From contig SYGP01000010.1 of NCBI GenBank assembly GCA_005799495.1, forward strand, positions 1-64,000: 64,000 nucleotides of DNA. The letters run 5' to 3'. The DNA comes from Planctomycetia bacterium. GTDB taxonomy: Bacteria; Planctomycetota; Phycisphaerae; Phycisphaerales; SM1A02. A program made the translations under genes and the position numbers. The notes beneath the pieces are model-generated. The model was given only the letters and a program-made list of their open reading frames with translations. It searched no databases and was not told the DNA's origin. The stretch's first letter is position 1; the number at the start of each line of letters is the position of its first letter. Below are positions 39,460-47,851 of this stretch, piece after piece.

Positions 39460-40341
39460 GTGACCCTCCTTGCCCACCGAGGTCGATGGTCAGCAGTCGC
39501 CGCGCTGCTGTTGGTCCTGGTGAGTCCGTCATGCGAACGAGCGGAGCCGTCCGCTCCGCATGCAGCCAATGGACCGCGCACCGCACGCATCGTGTCACTT
39601 TCGCCGGGCGTCACTGCAACGCTCGTGAAACTCGGGGCGGAGGATCTGCTCGTCGGACGCACCCCTTGGTGTGTCGCTCCTGTCGATGCACCAGCCGTCG
39701 GAACCCTTCTCGACATTGACGCGGAGGCGCTTGTTCGAGCGAATCCATCGCTGGTGTTCGTACAGCCTCCAGCACAGGGCATTCCTTCGGTCCTTGTTGA
39801 ACTTGCGCAACGGAAGGGTTGGGCCGTGGTTCCAATTCCCCTTTCGACCCTTGGGGACTGCAGACGGGCGATCAGGGATGTGGCAGCGGTGTGTGGGCCG
39901 TTCTGTCCAATCGAACGGCAGGAAAAGATGCAAATGGAGGCTGCGCGGCTGAGCGCAGAGTTGGATGCTGCAACCGCGCCGGTCGAAGGTGCAGCAGGCA
40001 CGCGAGTGCTCGCAGTGCTGTGCGGCGAGGAAAGTGCTGACCTGCTGGCGTTTGGAACCGACTCCTATCTGATGGAGACGCTTCGGGCGCAGGGTTTCTC
40101 TGCTGCGCTCGACCGCGCGGGATACCAGTCGCTCGGTCAGGAGGACCTGCTCCGAGTCAGCCCGGACATCTTGCTTTGTCTCGGTCGGGGCGGCACCGCT
40201 GCACGCTTCGATGCTCCCGCCGATGGCGGCATGAAGGTGCTGCGACTGAACGAACCCGCGCTCCTGCAGCCAGGTGGCGGTATCACGGAGTCGCTTGTTC
40301 GAGTTCGCGCGCTCCTTGCTGCCGAGGTGCACGCGCCATGA
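39460..40341 (+). CDS. Substrate-binding protein of a metal-chelate/cobalamin ABC importer
   Basis: 293 residues. Signal peptide with a possible lipobox (V-S-P-S-C near 24). The periplasmic binding fold begins R-I-V-S-L-S-P-G-V-T near 44, then L-V-G-R-T-P-W-C near 65, L-L-D-I-D-A-E-A-L near 83 and P-S-L-V-F-V-Q near 94, as in BtuF/FhuD-type class III binding proteins. Ligands in the family are vitamin B12, ferric siderophores or haem. It is the first gene of a three-gene importer whose permease and ATPase overlap it in sequence. A cobalamin riboswitch was looked for upstream and not seen; the gap is too short. The start is GTG. Confidence 0.82.
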   Translation: MTLLAHRGRWSAVAALLLVLVSPSCERAEPSAPHAANGPRTARIVSLSPGVTATLVKLGAEDLLVGRTPWCVAPVDAPAVGTLLDIDAEALVRANPSLVFVQPPAQGIPSVLVELAQRKGWAVVPIPLSTLGDCRRAIRDVAAVCGPFCPIERQEKMQMEAARLSAELDAATAPVEGAAGTRVLAVLCGEESADLLAFGTDSYLMETLRAQGFSAALDRAGYQSLGQEDLLRVSPDILLCLGRGGTAARFDAPADGGMKVLRLNEPALLQPGGGITESLVRVRALLAAEVHAP

Positions 40342-41354
40342 TCGCAGGTCGGCCGAAAGCCATGGCGCACTTCATACTCGGGGCTTCGCTGCTTGCAGGA
40401 ATTGCAGCACGGCTGCTCATTGGGCGCGATCCAAGTTCTGGCACCTGGATGATCGGATTTCCTGAGCCGGAAATCCTCGCCCTTCGCTTCGGTGCGGTGA
40501 AGTCTGGTGCAGCTGCAGGCGCTGCGCTTGGACTGAGTGGTCTTCTGCTGCAAGCGCTGCTTCGAAATCCGCTCGCCTCGCCCTTCATTCTCGGTCTCTC
40601 CGCAGGTGCTGGACTTGGGGCAACAATCGCAGCCTGGCTGCCGATCACTGCCGCGGGCGCCGCGGCTGCCATCGTGGGGCCAGACGCCTTGGTACCAGGA
40701 ACGATGGGCGCGGTTGGCGTCTTGTTCCTGGTGTTCCTGCTTGGGAGGCGCGGCGGCGTGTTGGAACCACTCACGCTTGTCCTTGCGGGAACGGTGGTGG
40801 CCAGCATGTGCGGGGCGACCACGCTCCTCCTGCAATCGATGATGCCGCCCACGAGCCGCGGCGAACTCTGGAGCTGGTTCATGGGGCAAGTTCCTGAACT
40901 GCCGCGAAGCATTCCCTGGTGGGGTGCTTCCGTCATGGTCCTGATCGTTGTTGTCGCGGCATCCTGGAAGGCGCGCGATCTCGATCTGGCGAGCGCAGGC
41001 GACGATGAGGCAGAGAGTCTGGGCGTTGCGATTGGGCCGCTGCGAGGAGGACTGTTCATCGGTGCTGGCGCGCTTGCCGCCGCCAGCGTCGCACTCTGTG
41101 GACCGATTGCATTTGTCGGCTTCATGGCGCCGCATGTGGCGCGTGCGCTTTTGGGCGGACTGCATGGGGCATTGGTGCCTGCGAGCGCCGTGGCGGGCGC
41201 TGCGATCCTGATCTGGAGCGATGCCGTACGGCAAGGGATCGACTTTGGAAGCGGTCGCCTTCCGATTGGCGTGCTGACCGCACTCGTCGGTGGACCTGTG
41301 TTCCTGACGATGCTCCGATCTGCGCGCGTACGCCGCGGGGAGTGGGCATGCTGA
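40338..41354 (+). CDS. FecCD/BtuC-type ABC permease
   Basis: 338 residues, about ten hydrophobic helices. Family motifs: R-F-G-A-V-K-S-G-A near 52 (usually R-L-P-R), G-L-L-L-Q-A-L-L-R-N-P-L-A-S-P near 68, A-L-C-G-P-I-A-F-V-G-F near 256 with the conserved P-H-x-x-R as A-P-H-V-A-R, and R-L-P-I-G-V-L-T-A-L-V-G-G-P at the end. The inner-membrane channel of the importer. It overlaps the binding-protein gene by four bases (ATGA). The usual R-L-P-R motif of the first periplasmic loop is degenerate. Confidence 0.88.
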   Translation: MIAGRPKAMAHFILGASLLAGIAARLLIGRDPSSGTWMIGFPEPEILALRFGAVKSGAAAGAALGLSGLLLQALLRNPLASPFILGLSAGAGLGATIAAWLPITAAGAAAAIVGPDALVPGTMGAVGVLFLVFLLGRRGGVLEPLTLVLAGTVVASMCGATTLLLQSMMPPTSRGELWSWFMGQVPELPRSIPWWGASVMVLIVVVAASWKARDLDLASAGDDEAESLGVAIGPLRGGLFIGAGALAAASVALCGPIAFVGFMAPHVARALLGGLHGALVPASAVAGAAILIWSDAVRQGIDFGSGRLPIGVLTALVGGPVFLTMLRSARVRRGEWAC

Positions 41355-42094
41355 ACATTCAGAATGCCTCCTTTGCGTACTCGAAGCGCCGTGCTCTGCA
41401 TGCAGTCACGATGCAGGTGGATGAGGGGCGAACATGCCTGCTGATCGGCAGGAACGGCAGTGGAAAGAGTTCACTGCTACGCCTTGCTGCGGGGCTGCGT
41501 GCGCCGACGGCGGGTACCGTGCAGTGGCGCGGAGAGAACACAAGCGCCATTCCGCCAGCACGCCGCGCGAGATCTGTGGCATGGGTGTCACAGCGGTCGA
41601 TGCTCGCCATCGATGTCACGGTCCGCGATGTGGTCGACTTCGGTGCTGTCCATGGTGCCTCGAGCATCTCGGCGGAGGCATTGCTTCATGAGCTGGCGCT
41701 CGAGCCCCTCGCCCACCGACGATTTCATGAGTTGTCGGGCGGCGAGCAGCAGCGGTGCATCGTGGCGCGTGCACTGCGGCAGCATGCGGATGGTGGGCTG
41801 CTTGTGCTCGACGAACCGCTTGCGAATCTTGACCCCGCGGAGTCCGTGCGAGTGATCGAAGCGCTGCGCCAGCGCTGCAGAAGGGGTGCTGTCGTGGTCG
41901 CTGCCATGCATGATCTCTCCCTCGTCGGCCAGTGGGCGGATGATGTTGCAGTTCTTGACGGGGGTGTTCTGACCGCGTTTGGTGTGGCGACCCGCGTTCT
42001 GCAGTCCAGCGTGCTTTCGTCAGCGTTTGGCTGCAAGTTTGTGGGCGTGAGCGGAGAGCTCTCTGTCCAGTTGCCCCCGAGGCAAGTAGACTGA
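41348..42094 (+). CDS. ABC importer ATPase (FepC/BtuD type)
   Basis: 248 residues. Walker A G-R-N-G-S-G-K-S-S near 33, Q-loop W-V-S-Q-R-S near 79, signature E-L-S-G-G-E-Q-Q-R near 125, Walker B G-G-L-L-V-L-D-E-P near 147 with L-A-N-L-D-P, and H-loop A-M-H-D-L-S near 184. It powers the FecCD-type permease. The ATG at 41348 overlaps the permease stop; a GTG six bases earlier is also open. A GGGGAG ribosome site lies just upstream. Confidence 0.9.
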   Translation: MLNIQNASFAYSKRRALHAVTMQVDEGRTCLLIGRNGSGKSSLLRLAAGLRAPTAGTVQWRGENTSAIPPARRARSVAWVSQRSMLAIDVTVRDVVDFGAVHGASSISAEALLHELALEPLAHRRFHELSGGEQQRCIVARALRQHADGGLLVLDEPLANLDPAESVRVIEALRQRCRRGAVVVAAMHDLSLVGQWADDVAVLDGGVLTAFGVATRVLQSSVLSSAFGCKFVGVSGELSVQLPPRQVD

Positions 42095-42105
42095 AATCAG
42101 TCGCC

Positions 42106-42576
42106 GTGACAACAGGGACCATCATCTTCATTGTGGTACTCGTGGTGCAGGCGATCATCCGCATGGCGGTGAAGCAGGCGGAGAAGAAGGTAAATGCCGC
42201 AAAGGCGGCGCAAGTTGCATTGCCTGTCACGACGCAGGCTGCGCCCTCCGCAGAAATCCAGTTTGTTTCGAACGACGCGCTGCAACGGTCTTCGGGTGGC
42301 GCCAATGACGACGAAGAGGACGAGGAAGATCCCGAGGGTGAAGCCACGAGTGCGTATCTCCGCGAACGGATGGAGCAGATTCACGCTTCCGCGCTTGGGG
42401 GGCGTCATCCAAAGCCAGTTGCAACGCCCGCCTTGATTGTGGCGAAAAGCGTCGAGGTGGATCGGGCGCAATCGGGTGGCGTGCGATCAGCTCTCGCATC
42501 GAAGGCTGGTCTGCGACAGGGCTTCGTGCTGGCCGAGGTACTCGGTCCGCCCGTTTCCCTTCGAAAATCCATCTAG
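42106..42576 (+). CDS. Small membrane protein with acidic linker, unknown
   Basis: 156 residues. One N-terminal helix (I-I-F-I-V-V-L-V-V-Q-A-I-I-R-M) is followed by a basic stretch, an acidic run (D-D-E-E-D-E-E-D near 65) and a basic C-terminal half ending S-L-R-K-S-I. The last part (V-R-S-A-L-A-S-K-A-G-L-R-Q-G-F-V-L-A-E-V-L) is amphipathic. No family recognised. It begins 11 bases after the importer ATPase with a GTG and may be part of that transcript. The 12-bp tandem repeats start in its stop codon. Confidence 0.6.
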   Translation: MTTGTIIFIVVLVVQAIIRMAVKQAEKKVNAAKAAQVALPVTTQAAPSAEIQFVSNDALQRSSGGANDDEEDEEDPEGEATSAYLRERMEQIHASALGGRHPKPVATPALIVAKSVEVDRAQSGGVRSALASKAGLRQGFVLAEVLGPPVSLRKSI

Positions 42577-42635
42577 TTTCGGACAGTGTTTCGGACTGTG
42601 TTTCGGTCAGTGTTTCGGTCAGTGTTTCGGACAGT
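42576..42635. repeat. Five tandem 12-bp repeats, GTTTCGGNCNGT
   Basis: Five contiguous units: GTTTCGGACAGT, GTTTCGGACTGT, GTTTCGGTCAGT twice, GTTTCGGACAGT. They begin at the last base of the upstream stop codon and end about 85 bases before accB. Units differ only at positions 8 and 10. Not CRISPR: there are no spacers. Confidence 0.9.
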
Positions 42636-42704
42636 TCGTCGTAAATGATATTGTCTGCAATTCCATCGATCCCGTGCCGTTCTGCGCCGATTCGTTGGCT
42701 TGGG

Positions 42705-42710
42705 TAGCCT
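42705..42710 (+). promoter_or_regulatory. -10 element of accB (TAGCCT)
   Basis: TAGCCT ends nine bases before ATGATG at 42720. The tandem repeats lie 70-130 bases upstream of it. Confidence 0.4.
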
Positions 42711-42719
42711 TCCGAGACC

Positions 42720-43211
42720 ATGATGGACATCAGAAAGTTGAAGGAGTTGGTTCGACTGATGGTCGACAATGACCTGACCGAACTCGATCTTCGGGATAAG
42801 GACGAGCAGGCCACAATCCGGAGGCAAACCACCCTGACCGCACCCCAGGTGGTCCATCACGGGGTGCCGCTCACACCATCCATGCACTCCGCGCCAGTCT
42901 CGCCGACCGCGGCGGCTGAGGTTGCAACGGCAAAGCCAGGTGCGTCTTCAGGCGCAGGGGATGAGGCGGGATTGGAGGCGATCGAGAGCCCGATGGTGGG
43001 CACCTTTTATGCGGCGTCGGGGCCAGACAAGCCGCCTCTTGCCACCGTGGGATTGTCGGTGGATGCCAACACGGTGGTGTGCCTGCTCGAGGCGATGAAG
43101 ATCTTCAACGAGATCAAGGCAGAGCGATCAGGAACAATCGTGAAGGTGTTGGTGAAGAACGGGCAGGCAGTGGAGTTTGGACAGAAGCTCTTCCTGGTTC
43201 GACCGAGCTGA
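42720..43211 (+). CDS. accB: Biotin carboxyl carrier protein of acetyl-CoA carboxylase
   Basis: 163 residues. N-terminal helical part ([11 protein letters not shown]), a Pro/Ala-rich linker near 50-85, then the biotinyl domain from about 88: [10 protein letters not shown], biotin site E-A-M-K near 129 and I-F-N-E-I, ending [10 protein letters not shown]. The lysine of E-A-M-K carries biotin, which AccC carboxylates for malonyl-CoA synthesis. Two ATG codons in tandem start it. accC follows within seven bases; accA and accD are not in the window. Confidence 0.95.
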   Translation: MMDIRKLKELVRLMVDNDLTELDLRDKDEQATIRRQTTLTAPQVVHHGVPLTPSMHSAPVSPTAAAEVATAKPGASSGAGDEAGLEAIESPMVGTFYAASGPDKPPLATVGLSVDANTVVCLLEAMKIFNEIKAERSGTIVKVLVKNGQAVEFGQKLFLVRPS

Positions 43212-43217
43212 TTGCCA

Positions 43218-44564
43218 ATGTTCAAACGAGTCCTGATCGCGAACCGCGGCGAGATTGCGCTGCGCATCATTCGAGCATGTCGTGAACTCGGGATCGAGCC
43301 CGTGTGCGTCTACTCATCTGCGGATGCCGGCGGGCCGTGGCTCGAGCAAGCCGCACAGGCAGTCTGCATCGGTCCGCCGCCAAGCAAGGATTCCTATCTC
43401 CGTATTGACCGCATCATTGCAGCGGCGGAGATTTCCCGAGCAGACGCCATTCATCCTGGCTACGTATTCCTCTCCGAGAACGCGCACTTTGCGGAAGTCT
43501 GTCGCGACAGTGGATTTGAGTTCATCGGTCCAAGCCCCGAGGCGATGTTCGCACTTGGCGACAAGGTCAATTGCAAACGACTTGCCAAGAAGGCTGGGAC
43601 GCCGGTGTTCCCCGGCACCGAGGGTGGCATCGAAGACATCGATGAGGCCGTCCAGGTTGCGAAGGACATCGGCTTTCCAGTCATCGTGAAGGCTGCGGGC
43701 GGGGGAGGTGGGCGAGGCATGCGCATCGCGCAAGACGAGGCTGGGCTGCGACAAGGCATCGAACAGGCGCGCCAGGAGGCGGCGGCTGCGTTCGGGAATC
43801 CCATGGTGTTCGTCGAAAAGTATCTCGACCTCGCGCGGCACTTCGAAGTGCAGGTGATCGGCGACAAGCATGGGAACGCGGTGCACCTGTATGAGCGAGA
43901 TTGTTCGAGCCAACGCCGACACCAGAAACTCATCGAAGAGGCTCCTGCGCCCGAAGTCGACCCTGCCAAGCGGGAGAAGGTGTGCGAGTCAGCTGCAGAA
44001 CTGATCCGCCAAGCGAAGTACTCGGGCGCCGCCACCTGCGAGTTCCTGATGGACCGCAGTCAGAACTTCTACATGCTCGAAGTCAATACGCGTGTGCAGG
44101 TGGAGCACCCGATCTCCGAAGCGATCACGGGCGTCGACATCGTGCAGACTGGCATCCGTGTAGCGGCAGGCGAGCGTTTGCCCTACAAGCAGTCGGACAT
44201 CCGAATCCAGGGCCACGCCATGGAGTTTCGCATCAATGCCGAGGATCCCGCGCGCAACTTCATGCCGCAGGCGGGTCTTGTCGAGACATGGATCGCGCCT
44301 GGTGGTCCAGGCATCCGCCTCGACAGCCATGTCCGCGCCGGCTACCGCGTGCCGACCAACTACGACTCCATGGTTGGAAAGTTGATCGTGCACGCCCCAA
44401 CTCGCGAGCAGTGCATTCGGCGTTCGCTCGGTGCGCTTGCCGAGTTCAAGGTAGGGCCCATCAAGACCACGATCCCGTTGTACCAGCGCCTGCTGCGCGA
44501 GGAGCTCTTCGTGAACGCAACCCACGACATCAAGTATGTGGAGCGCCTTCTCGCCGCGACCTGA
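43218..44564 (+). CDS. accC: Biotin carboxylase subunit of acetyl-CoA carboxylase
   Basis: 448 residues. ATP-grasp fold: I-A-N-R-G-E-I-A near 8, H-P-G-Y-V-F-L-S-E-N near 76, K-A-A-G-G-G-G-G-R-G-M near 159, R-D-C-S-S-Q-R-R near 232, and V-N-T-R-V-Q-V-E-H near 287, which includes the catalytic Arg and Glu. It carboxylates the biotin on AccB using ATP and bicarbonate. An in-frame TTG at 43212 is less likely than the ATG at 43218, which gives the usual M-F-K-R-V-L-I-A-N-R start. Confidence 0.96.
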   Translation: MFKRVLIANRGEIALRIIRACRELGIEPVCVYSSADAGGPWLEQAAQAVCIGPPPSKDSYLRIDRIIAAAEISRADAIHPGYVFLSENAHFAEVCRDSGFEFIGPSPEAMFALGDKVNCKRLAKKAGTPVFPGTEGGIEDIDEAVQVAKDIGFPVIVKAAGGGGGRGMRIAQDEAGLRQGIEQARQEAAAAFGNPMVFVEKYLDLARHFEVQVIGDKHGNAVHLYERDCSSQRRHQKLIEEAPAPEVDPAKREKVCESAAELIRQAKYSGAATCEFLMDRSQNFYMLEVNTRVQVEHPISEAITGVDIVQTGIRVAAGERLPYKQSDIRIQGHAMEFRINAEDPARNFMPQAGLVETWIAPGGPGIRLDSHVRAGYRVPTNYDSMVGKLIVHAPTREQCIRRSLGALAEFKVGPIKTTIPLYQRLLREELFVNATHDIKYVERLLAAT

Positions 44565-44604
44565 CCCATCCGAGGCGCGCGCGGTCAGCGCCCAGCGCCT
44601 TCGG

Positions 44605-44610
44605 TACACT
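44605..44610 (+). promoter_or_regulatory. -10 element of tRNA-Gly(TCC)
   Basis: TACACT ends 12 bases before the tRNA, the same hexamer as at the other tRNA-Gly gene. No good -35 is seen. Confidence 0.45.
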
Positions 44611-44622
44611 CTCGCCAGTCTT

Positions 44623-44694
44623 GCGGGCGTAGCTCAGCGGTAGAGCGTCGGCCTTCCATGCCGAATGTCGAGGGTTCAAATCCCTTCGCCCGCT
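44623..44694 (+). tRNA. tRNA-Gly (anticodon TCC)
   Basis: Acceptor GCGGGCG/CGCCCGC, D arm GCTC/GAGC, anticodon arm TCGGC/GCCGA with loop CTTCCAT (normal U33, anticodon TCC), T arm GAGGG/CCCTT with loop TTCAAAT. No encoded CCA. Closely similar to the tRNA-Gly(CCC) gene at 20.6 kb in the acceptor, D and T arms. Confidence 0.95.
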
Positions 44695-44731
44695 TTCGTT
44701 GGATTTCAGCAGTCCACTCTTGTGGTGGCCA

Positions 44732-45115
44732 TCAGTAGGCCGGGACCGACGGATCGATGTCCATGCTCCACAGGTGGATGCCGCCTGCCAGACTGTGGAC
44801 GTCATCGAAGCCAGCTTGGCGAAGCAGTTCCGTTGCCTTCAGGCTGCGCATCCCATGATGGCACATCACCACGACGCGGTCCGATTCATGTTCGCGCAGC
44901 GTCGGAATGCGCGAGGGAAGTTCAGCCAGCGGAACATGAATCGCGGCTTCGATCCGTGCCAGACTGCGCTCCGCCTCTGTGCGAACATCGATCACCACCA
45001 CAGGGTCTCGCCGGTCGAGCAGTGCTTTCAATTCGCGCGGCGTCACTTCCCAGTCGCGCTGGAAGGGATAGCCCTGCGGCAAACCTGCGGGCGCCATGTT
45101 GGCGTCCGCACTCAT
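44732..45115 (-). CDS. Rhodanese-domain protein
   Basis: 127 residues, a single rhodanese domain: W-E-V-T-P-R-E-L-K-A-L-L near 21, V-V-V-I-D-V-R-T-E-A-E near 37, and the active-site loop C-H-H-G-M-R-S near 83, where the cysteine carries a persulfide. Resembles GlpE/MoeB-tail rhodaneses. No signal peptide, so cytoplasmic. It overlaps the OYE gene by four bases (ATGA) and is translated from the same message. A role in sulfur transfer or detoxification is a family-level inference. Confidence 0.88.
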   Translation of the reverse strand: MSADANMAPAGLPQGYPFQRDWEVTPRELKALLDRRDPVVVIDVRTEAERSLARIEAAIHVPLAELPSRIPTLREHESDRVVVMCHHGMRSLKATELLRQAGFDDVHSLAGGIHLWSMDIDPSVPAY

Positions 45116-46236
45116 GGAGCTCCTTGCAGCGCGGCATCGCGCTGCCCCTGGGTGAGGCACGGATAGTCCGTGTAGCCCACGGCGCCTCCACCATAGAAAG
45201 TCTGTTCATTCGCCGCATTCAAGACAGCGCCGACGCGGATGCGCTCTGGCAAATCGGGATTGGCAAGGAATGCACGACCGAATGCCACCGCATCCACGAT
45301 GCCCGAAGCGACCGCTTGGTCTGCCTCGCCGGGCGTGTAGCCCATGTTTGCCACGAGGATTCCAGAGAAGGCACTGCGCAGGGGAGTCAGAACATCGGCC
45401 TTCTGCACACCCACGAAGTCGGCTCGCAAGACGTGCAGGTACGCGATACCCAGTCGGCTGATCTCTTTCGCAAGGAGCGTGAAGGTGTTGACAGGATCGC
45501 TGTCGATCATGCTGTTACCGCTGCCGAGCGGTGAAATGCGCAGTCCCACGCGCCCAGGCTCCCAGGCAGCACACGCCGCCTCCACCACTTCGCACGCAAA
45601 GCGGATCCGATGCGAAGCTGGACCGCCATACGCGCCAGCGCGCTGGTTCGACCCATCGCGCGTGAACTGGTCGATCAAGTAGCCGTTCGCGCCGTGGATT
45701 TCCACTCCATCGAAGCCCGCATCGCGAGCATTTCGGGTCGCCGCTGCGAAGCCAGCAACAAGGCTCGGAATCTCGGAATCTTCAACCGCACGCGGCATGG
45801 CATGCGGGACGGGACCATCCGGACCACGGAAGGGATTGGACGTGATCGCGATCGCGCTCGGTGCAATCGGCTGTCGACCGGCATTCAGCAGCGGATGGCA
45901 TGTTCGTCCTCCATGCCAAAGTTGCAGGAAAATGCGGCCTCCCGCCGCATGCACGCGGTCCGTGACGCCACGCCACCCTTTGACTTGATCCGCCGTGTGG
46001 ATGCCCGGTTCATTGTTGAACGCAGATCCGCCGGCGATGGCCATTGTTGCCTCGGCAATGATCAGGCCTGCACTCGCACGCTGCGCGTAGTACTCGGCCA
46101 TCAGCGCCGTCGGTACATGGTCTGGCGCTCGACAGCGCGTCAGTGGCGCCATCAGCACGCGGTTGGGCGCGTCGACCACGCCGATGCGAACTGGGCTCAG
46201 CAGTGATGGCGCGGATTGTTTCGGTGAAGGCTCCAT
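45112..46236 (-). CDS. Old Yellow Enzyme-family alkene reductase
   Basis: 374 residues, FMN-binding TIM barrel. Motifs: L-M-A-P-L-T-R-C-R-A near 27, Q-L-W-H-G-G-R near 106, G-F-D-G-V-E-I-H-G-A-N-G-Y-L near 177 with the substrate-binding His/Asn pair, D-Q-F near 192, and A-F-G-R-A-F-L-A-N-P-D-L near 329. The family (NemA, N-ethylmaleimide reductase) reduces activated alkenes, nitro esters and nitroaromatics with NAD(P)H. The frame continues upstream to 46335, but M-E-P-S-P-K-Q at 46236 is the natural N-terminus. Confidence 0.92.
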   Translation of the reverse strand: MEPSPKQSAPSLLSPVRIGVVDAPNRVLMAPLTRCRAPDHVPTALMAEYYAQRASAGLIIAEATMAIAGGSAFNNEPGIHTADQVKGWRGVTDRVHAAGGRIFLQLWHGGRTCHPLLNAGRQPIAPSAIAITSNPFRGPDGPVPHAMPRAVEDSEIPSLVAGFAAATRNARDAGFDGVEIHGANGYLIDQFTRDGSNQRAGAYGGPASHRIRFACEVVEAACAAWEPGRVGLRISPLGSGNSMIDSDPVNTFTLLAKEISRLGIAYLHVLRADFVGVQKADVLTPLRSAFSGILVANMGYTPGEADQAVASGIVDAVAFGRAFLANPDLPERIRVGAVLNAANEQTFYGGGAVGYTDYPCLTQGQRDAALQGAP

Positions 46237-46286
46237 CGCGGTGTGTACTCGTCTCTGCAAACGGCAGGCGGGCTGTTCGGCAGCGC

Positions 46287-46844
46287 CTACTGCGCGGCAG
46301 GTCTCTCGACCCACTCCCACGTCCCGCGATCCCACACCGGCTGCCCATCCGATGTGGTTGGTACAAGGTGGAAGCCCGCTTTCGGCTGCTGAAGAGTCGT
46401 TCCGGGTGCCTGCCCACTTGCCATGCGAACGGGCGCGGCAAGGAACAGCACCGTCGGCCAGAAGGGCTGCACCGCGCCTTCCATCAACAGTTGACTGCCA
46501 TTCGATGGTCCATCGAGCGCGGTCGATGCAGTGGGGAAATTGCCATCCACGCGTGCTGGACCGTGGACGATCGTCGGATCCTCTGCATAGGTGGGCTGGA
46601 CTTGCACCTGCCCGCGCGGAACCGCCACCATCAGGAGGTGCCAGTTTCTGCGATCAAGTCCAGCGACGGATGGAGTCGGATCTGCGAGTGATGTTTCCGG
46701 GGAAGCCTGCAGTGCCGGAAGGGCGCCTGCGCCGATGCCATCGATCCCATTCGACTGGTTCAGGTGGCCCGTGCATCCCCCCATGCCACACACTGTCCAT
46801 GTCGCAAGCAGGGCGCAGCATCCACGCATGACTTCACTCCGCAT
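46287..46844 (-). CDS. Putative lipoprotein, unknown
   Basis: 185 residues. Signal with lipobox G-M-G-G-C near 24. The rest has a Thr/Pro/Gly-rich composition without a recognisable domain; a W-H-L-L-M-V-A-V-P-R-G-Q-V stretch near 67 and W-E-W-V near the end look folded. Its ATG at 46844 lies inside the end of recX (11-base overlap); a second ATG at 46829 is possible. The overlap suggests co-translation with recX, but no functional link is evident. Confidence 0.65.
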   Translation of the reverse strand: MRSEVMRGCCALLATWTVCGMGGCTGHLNQSNGIDGIGAGALPALQASPETSLADPTPSVAGLDRRNWHLLMVAVPRGQVQVQPTYAEDPTIVHGPARVDGNFPTASTALDGPSNGSQLLMEGAVQPFWPTVLFLAAPVRMASGQAPGTTLQQPKAGFHLVPTTSDGQPVWDRGTWEWVERPAAQ

Positions 46845-47505
46845 CGCAGTCGAACCCTTCGCGTCTCATGGCATCCGCAATGATAGTTGGATCGAAACCC
46901 TTGCGAGCCAACGACTGTGCGACCGCGAGGGCGGTCCGGCGACCGCGGTGCTGCAGTGCAGTCCGCGCGAGCGACAAAGCGCGCGCTGCGGACTCCGCGC
47001 TGCCTGCGACGCGCCGAGCTTCGCGCAAAGCAAGTGACTCGACGATGCCTTCGTTCCCGAGAACCTGCATGAGGTGCGTCTCGCAGGCACCCGGCTGCGA
47101 TGCAGATAGGCGGTCCGCACGAAGTGCTGCGTGCGCTTCTTCATCGATCCAGCGGTCAGCAACGAGCGATGCAACGGTTCGTTCAACGATGTCCGAAGGA
47201 ATGCGGCGGCGCAGCAAGGCGCGCCGAATCGACCCGGCACTCTGGCTAGCTCGAGCGAGCATCGCGAGAGCATGCGACCGAGCGTCCCGCTCCGCCTGCG
47301 CGCTGCGGACACGCGCCTCCAACTGCGAAGTCCATCGGATGCCCTCTCGAATGCCAAGTCCAGCCAGCGTCTCCCGCCCGATGGTGGCGACACAGCGACT
47401 GGCACCGGCGATCCTGATTCGAGCAAACCGAGGGTCCTTCGGATCGGTTTCGATCCTCTCGATGATCGCCTGTGCTCGCGTTGGTGCTCGGCGCCGTGCG
47501 GTCAT
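46834..47505 (-). CDS. recX: RecX-family regulator
   Basis: 223 residues. The C-terminal two thirds match RecX: A-L-A-M-L-A-R-A-S-Q-S-A-G-S-I-R-R-A-L-L near 78, D-I-V-E-R-T-V-A-S-L near 104, R-W-I-D-E-E-A-H-A near 119, then three-helix repeats ending K-G-F-D-P-T-I-I-A-D-A near 203. RecX binds RecA filaments and inhibits recombinase activity. recA is not in the window. The N-terminal ~65 residues are a beta-rich extension seen in many RecX proteins. It follows the small TPR gene by a four-base overlap (ATGA). Confidence 0.8.
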   Translation of the reverse strand: MTARRRAPTRAQAIIERIETDPKDPRFARIRIAGASRCVATIGRETLAGLGIREGIRWTSQLEARVRSAQAERDARSHALAMLARASQSAGSIRRALLRRRIPSDIVERTVASLVADRWIDEEAHAALRADRLSASQPGACETHLMQVLGNEGIVESLALREARRVAGSAESAARALSLARTALQHRGRRTALAVAQSLARKGFDPTIIADAMRREGFDCDAE

Positions 47506-47816
47506 TCGATCTGTCCGAGATATCCCTGCAGTTCACCTATGGCGTGCGAATCGCCCTGTGCCCGCGCTCGTTCGAGCCCCAATCGCAGAGTCGCCTGCGC
47601 TTCGGAAACTCGGCCCCCCATTTCCAGTGCTCGAGCCTTGTGAAAATAGGCGTAGCAGTGGTCAGGATCCGATGCGATGGTTCGGTCAAACCAGATCACG
47701 GCACTGTCAATGTCGCCGAGCTTCAAGTGCTCTTGAGCCATCCCGTAGCAGCAGAAGGAATCGCTCGGGTCCTTTTCAAGCATCTTCTGGAGCAGTTCGA
47801 TCCGTCCTTGGGTCAT
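47502..47816 (-). CDS. Small TPR protein
   Basis: 104 residues. Two or three tetratricopeptide repeats (S-F-C-C-Y-G-M-A-Q-E-H-L-K-L-G-D near 20, A-Y-F-H-K-A-R-A-L-E-M-G-G-R near 56). No signal or other domain. First gene of a three-gene run with recX and a lipoprotein. TACGAT lies six bases before the ATG. Confidence 0.8.
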   Translation of the reverse strand: MTQGRIELLQKMLEKDPSDSFCCYGMAQEHLKLGDIDSAVIWFDRTIASDPDHCYAYFHKARALEMGGRVSEAQATLRLGLERARAQGDSHAIGELQGYLGQIE

Positions 47817-47822
47817 CCGTCG

Positions 47823-47828
47823 ATCGTA
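47823..47828 (-). promoter_or_regulatory. -10 element of the TPR-recX run (TACGAT), six bases before ATG
   Basis: TACGAT then six bases then ATG at 47816. It lies back to back with the promoter of the divergent lipoprotein gene. Confidence 0.5.
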
Positions 47829-47839
47829 GCACTGTCCGC

Positions 47840-47845
47840 TACGCT
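47840..47845 (+). promoter_or_regulatory. -10 element (TACGCT) six bases before the ATG at 47852
   Basis: The 35-base gap between 47816 and 47852 holds -10 elements for both directions, each six bases before its start codon. There is no room for leaders or ribosome sites. Confidence 0.5.
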
Positions 47846-47851
47846 TTCGAC

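Noticed and set aside
42576-42635. CRISPR-like array
   Set aside because: Repeats are 12 bp and contiguous with no spacers, and there are no cas genes.
46868-47851. Upstream 328 codons of a very long plus-strand frame joined to the propeller lipoprotein
   Set aside because: It is antisense to recX and the TPR gene, its composition is Ser/Arg-rich shadow sequence, and a lipoprotein signal and promoter mark the true start at 47852.
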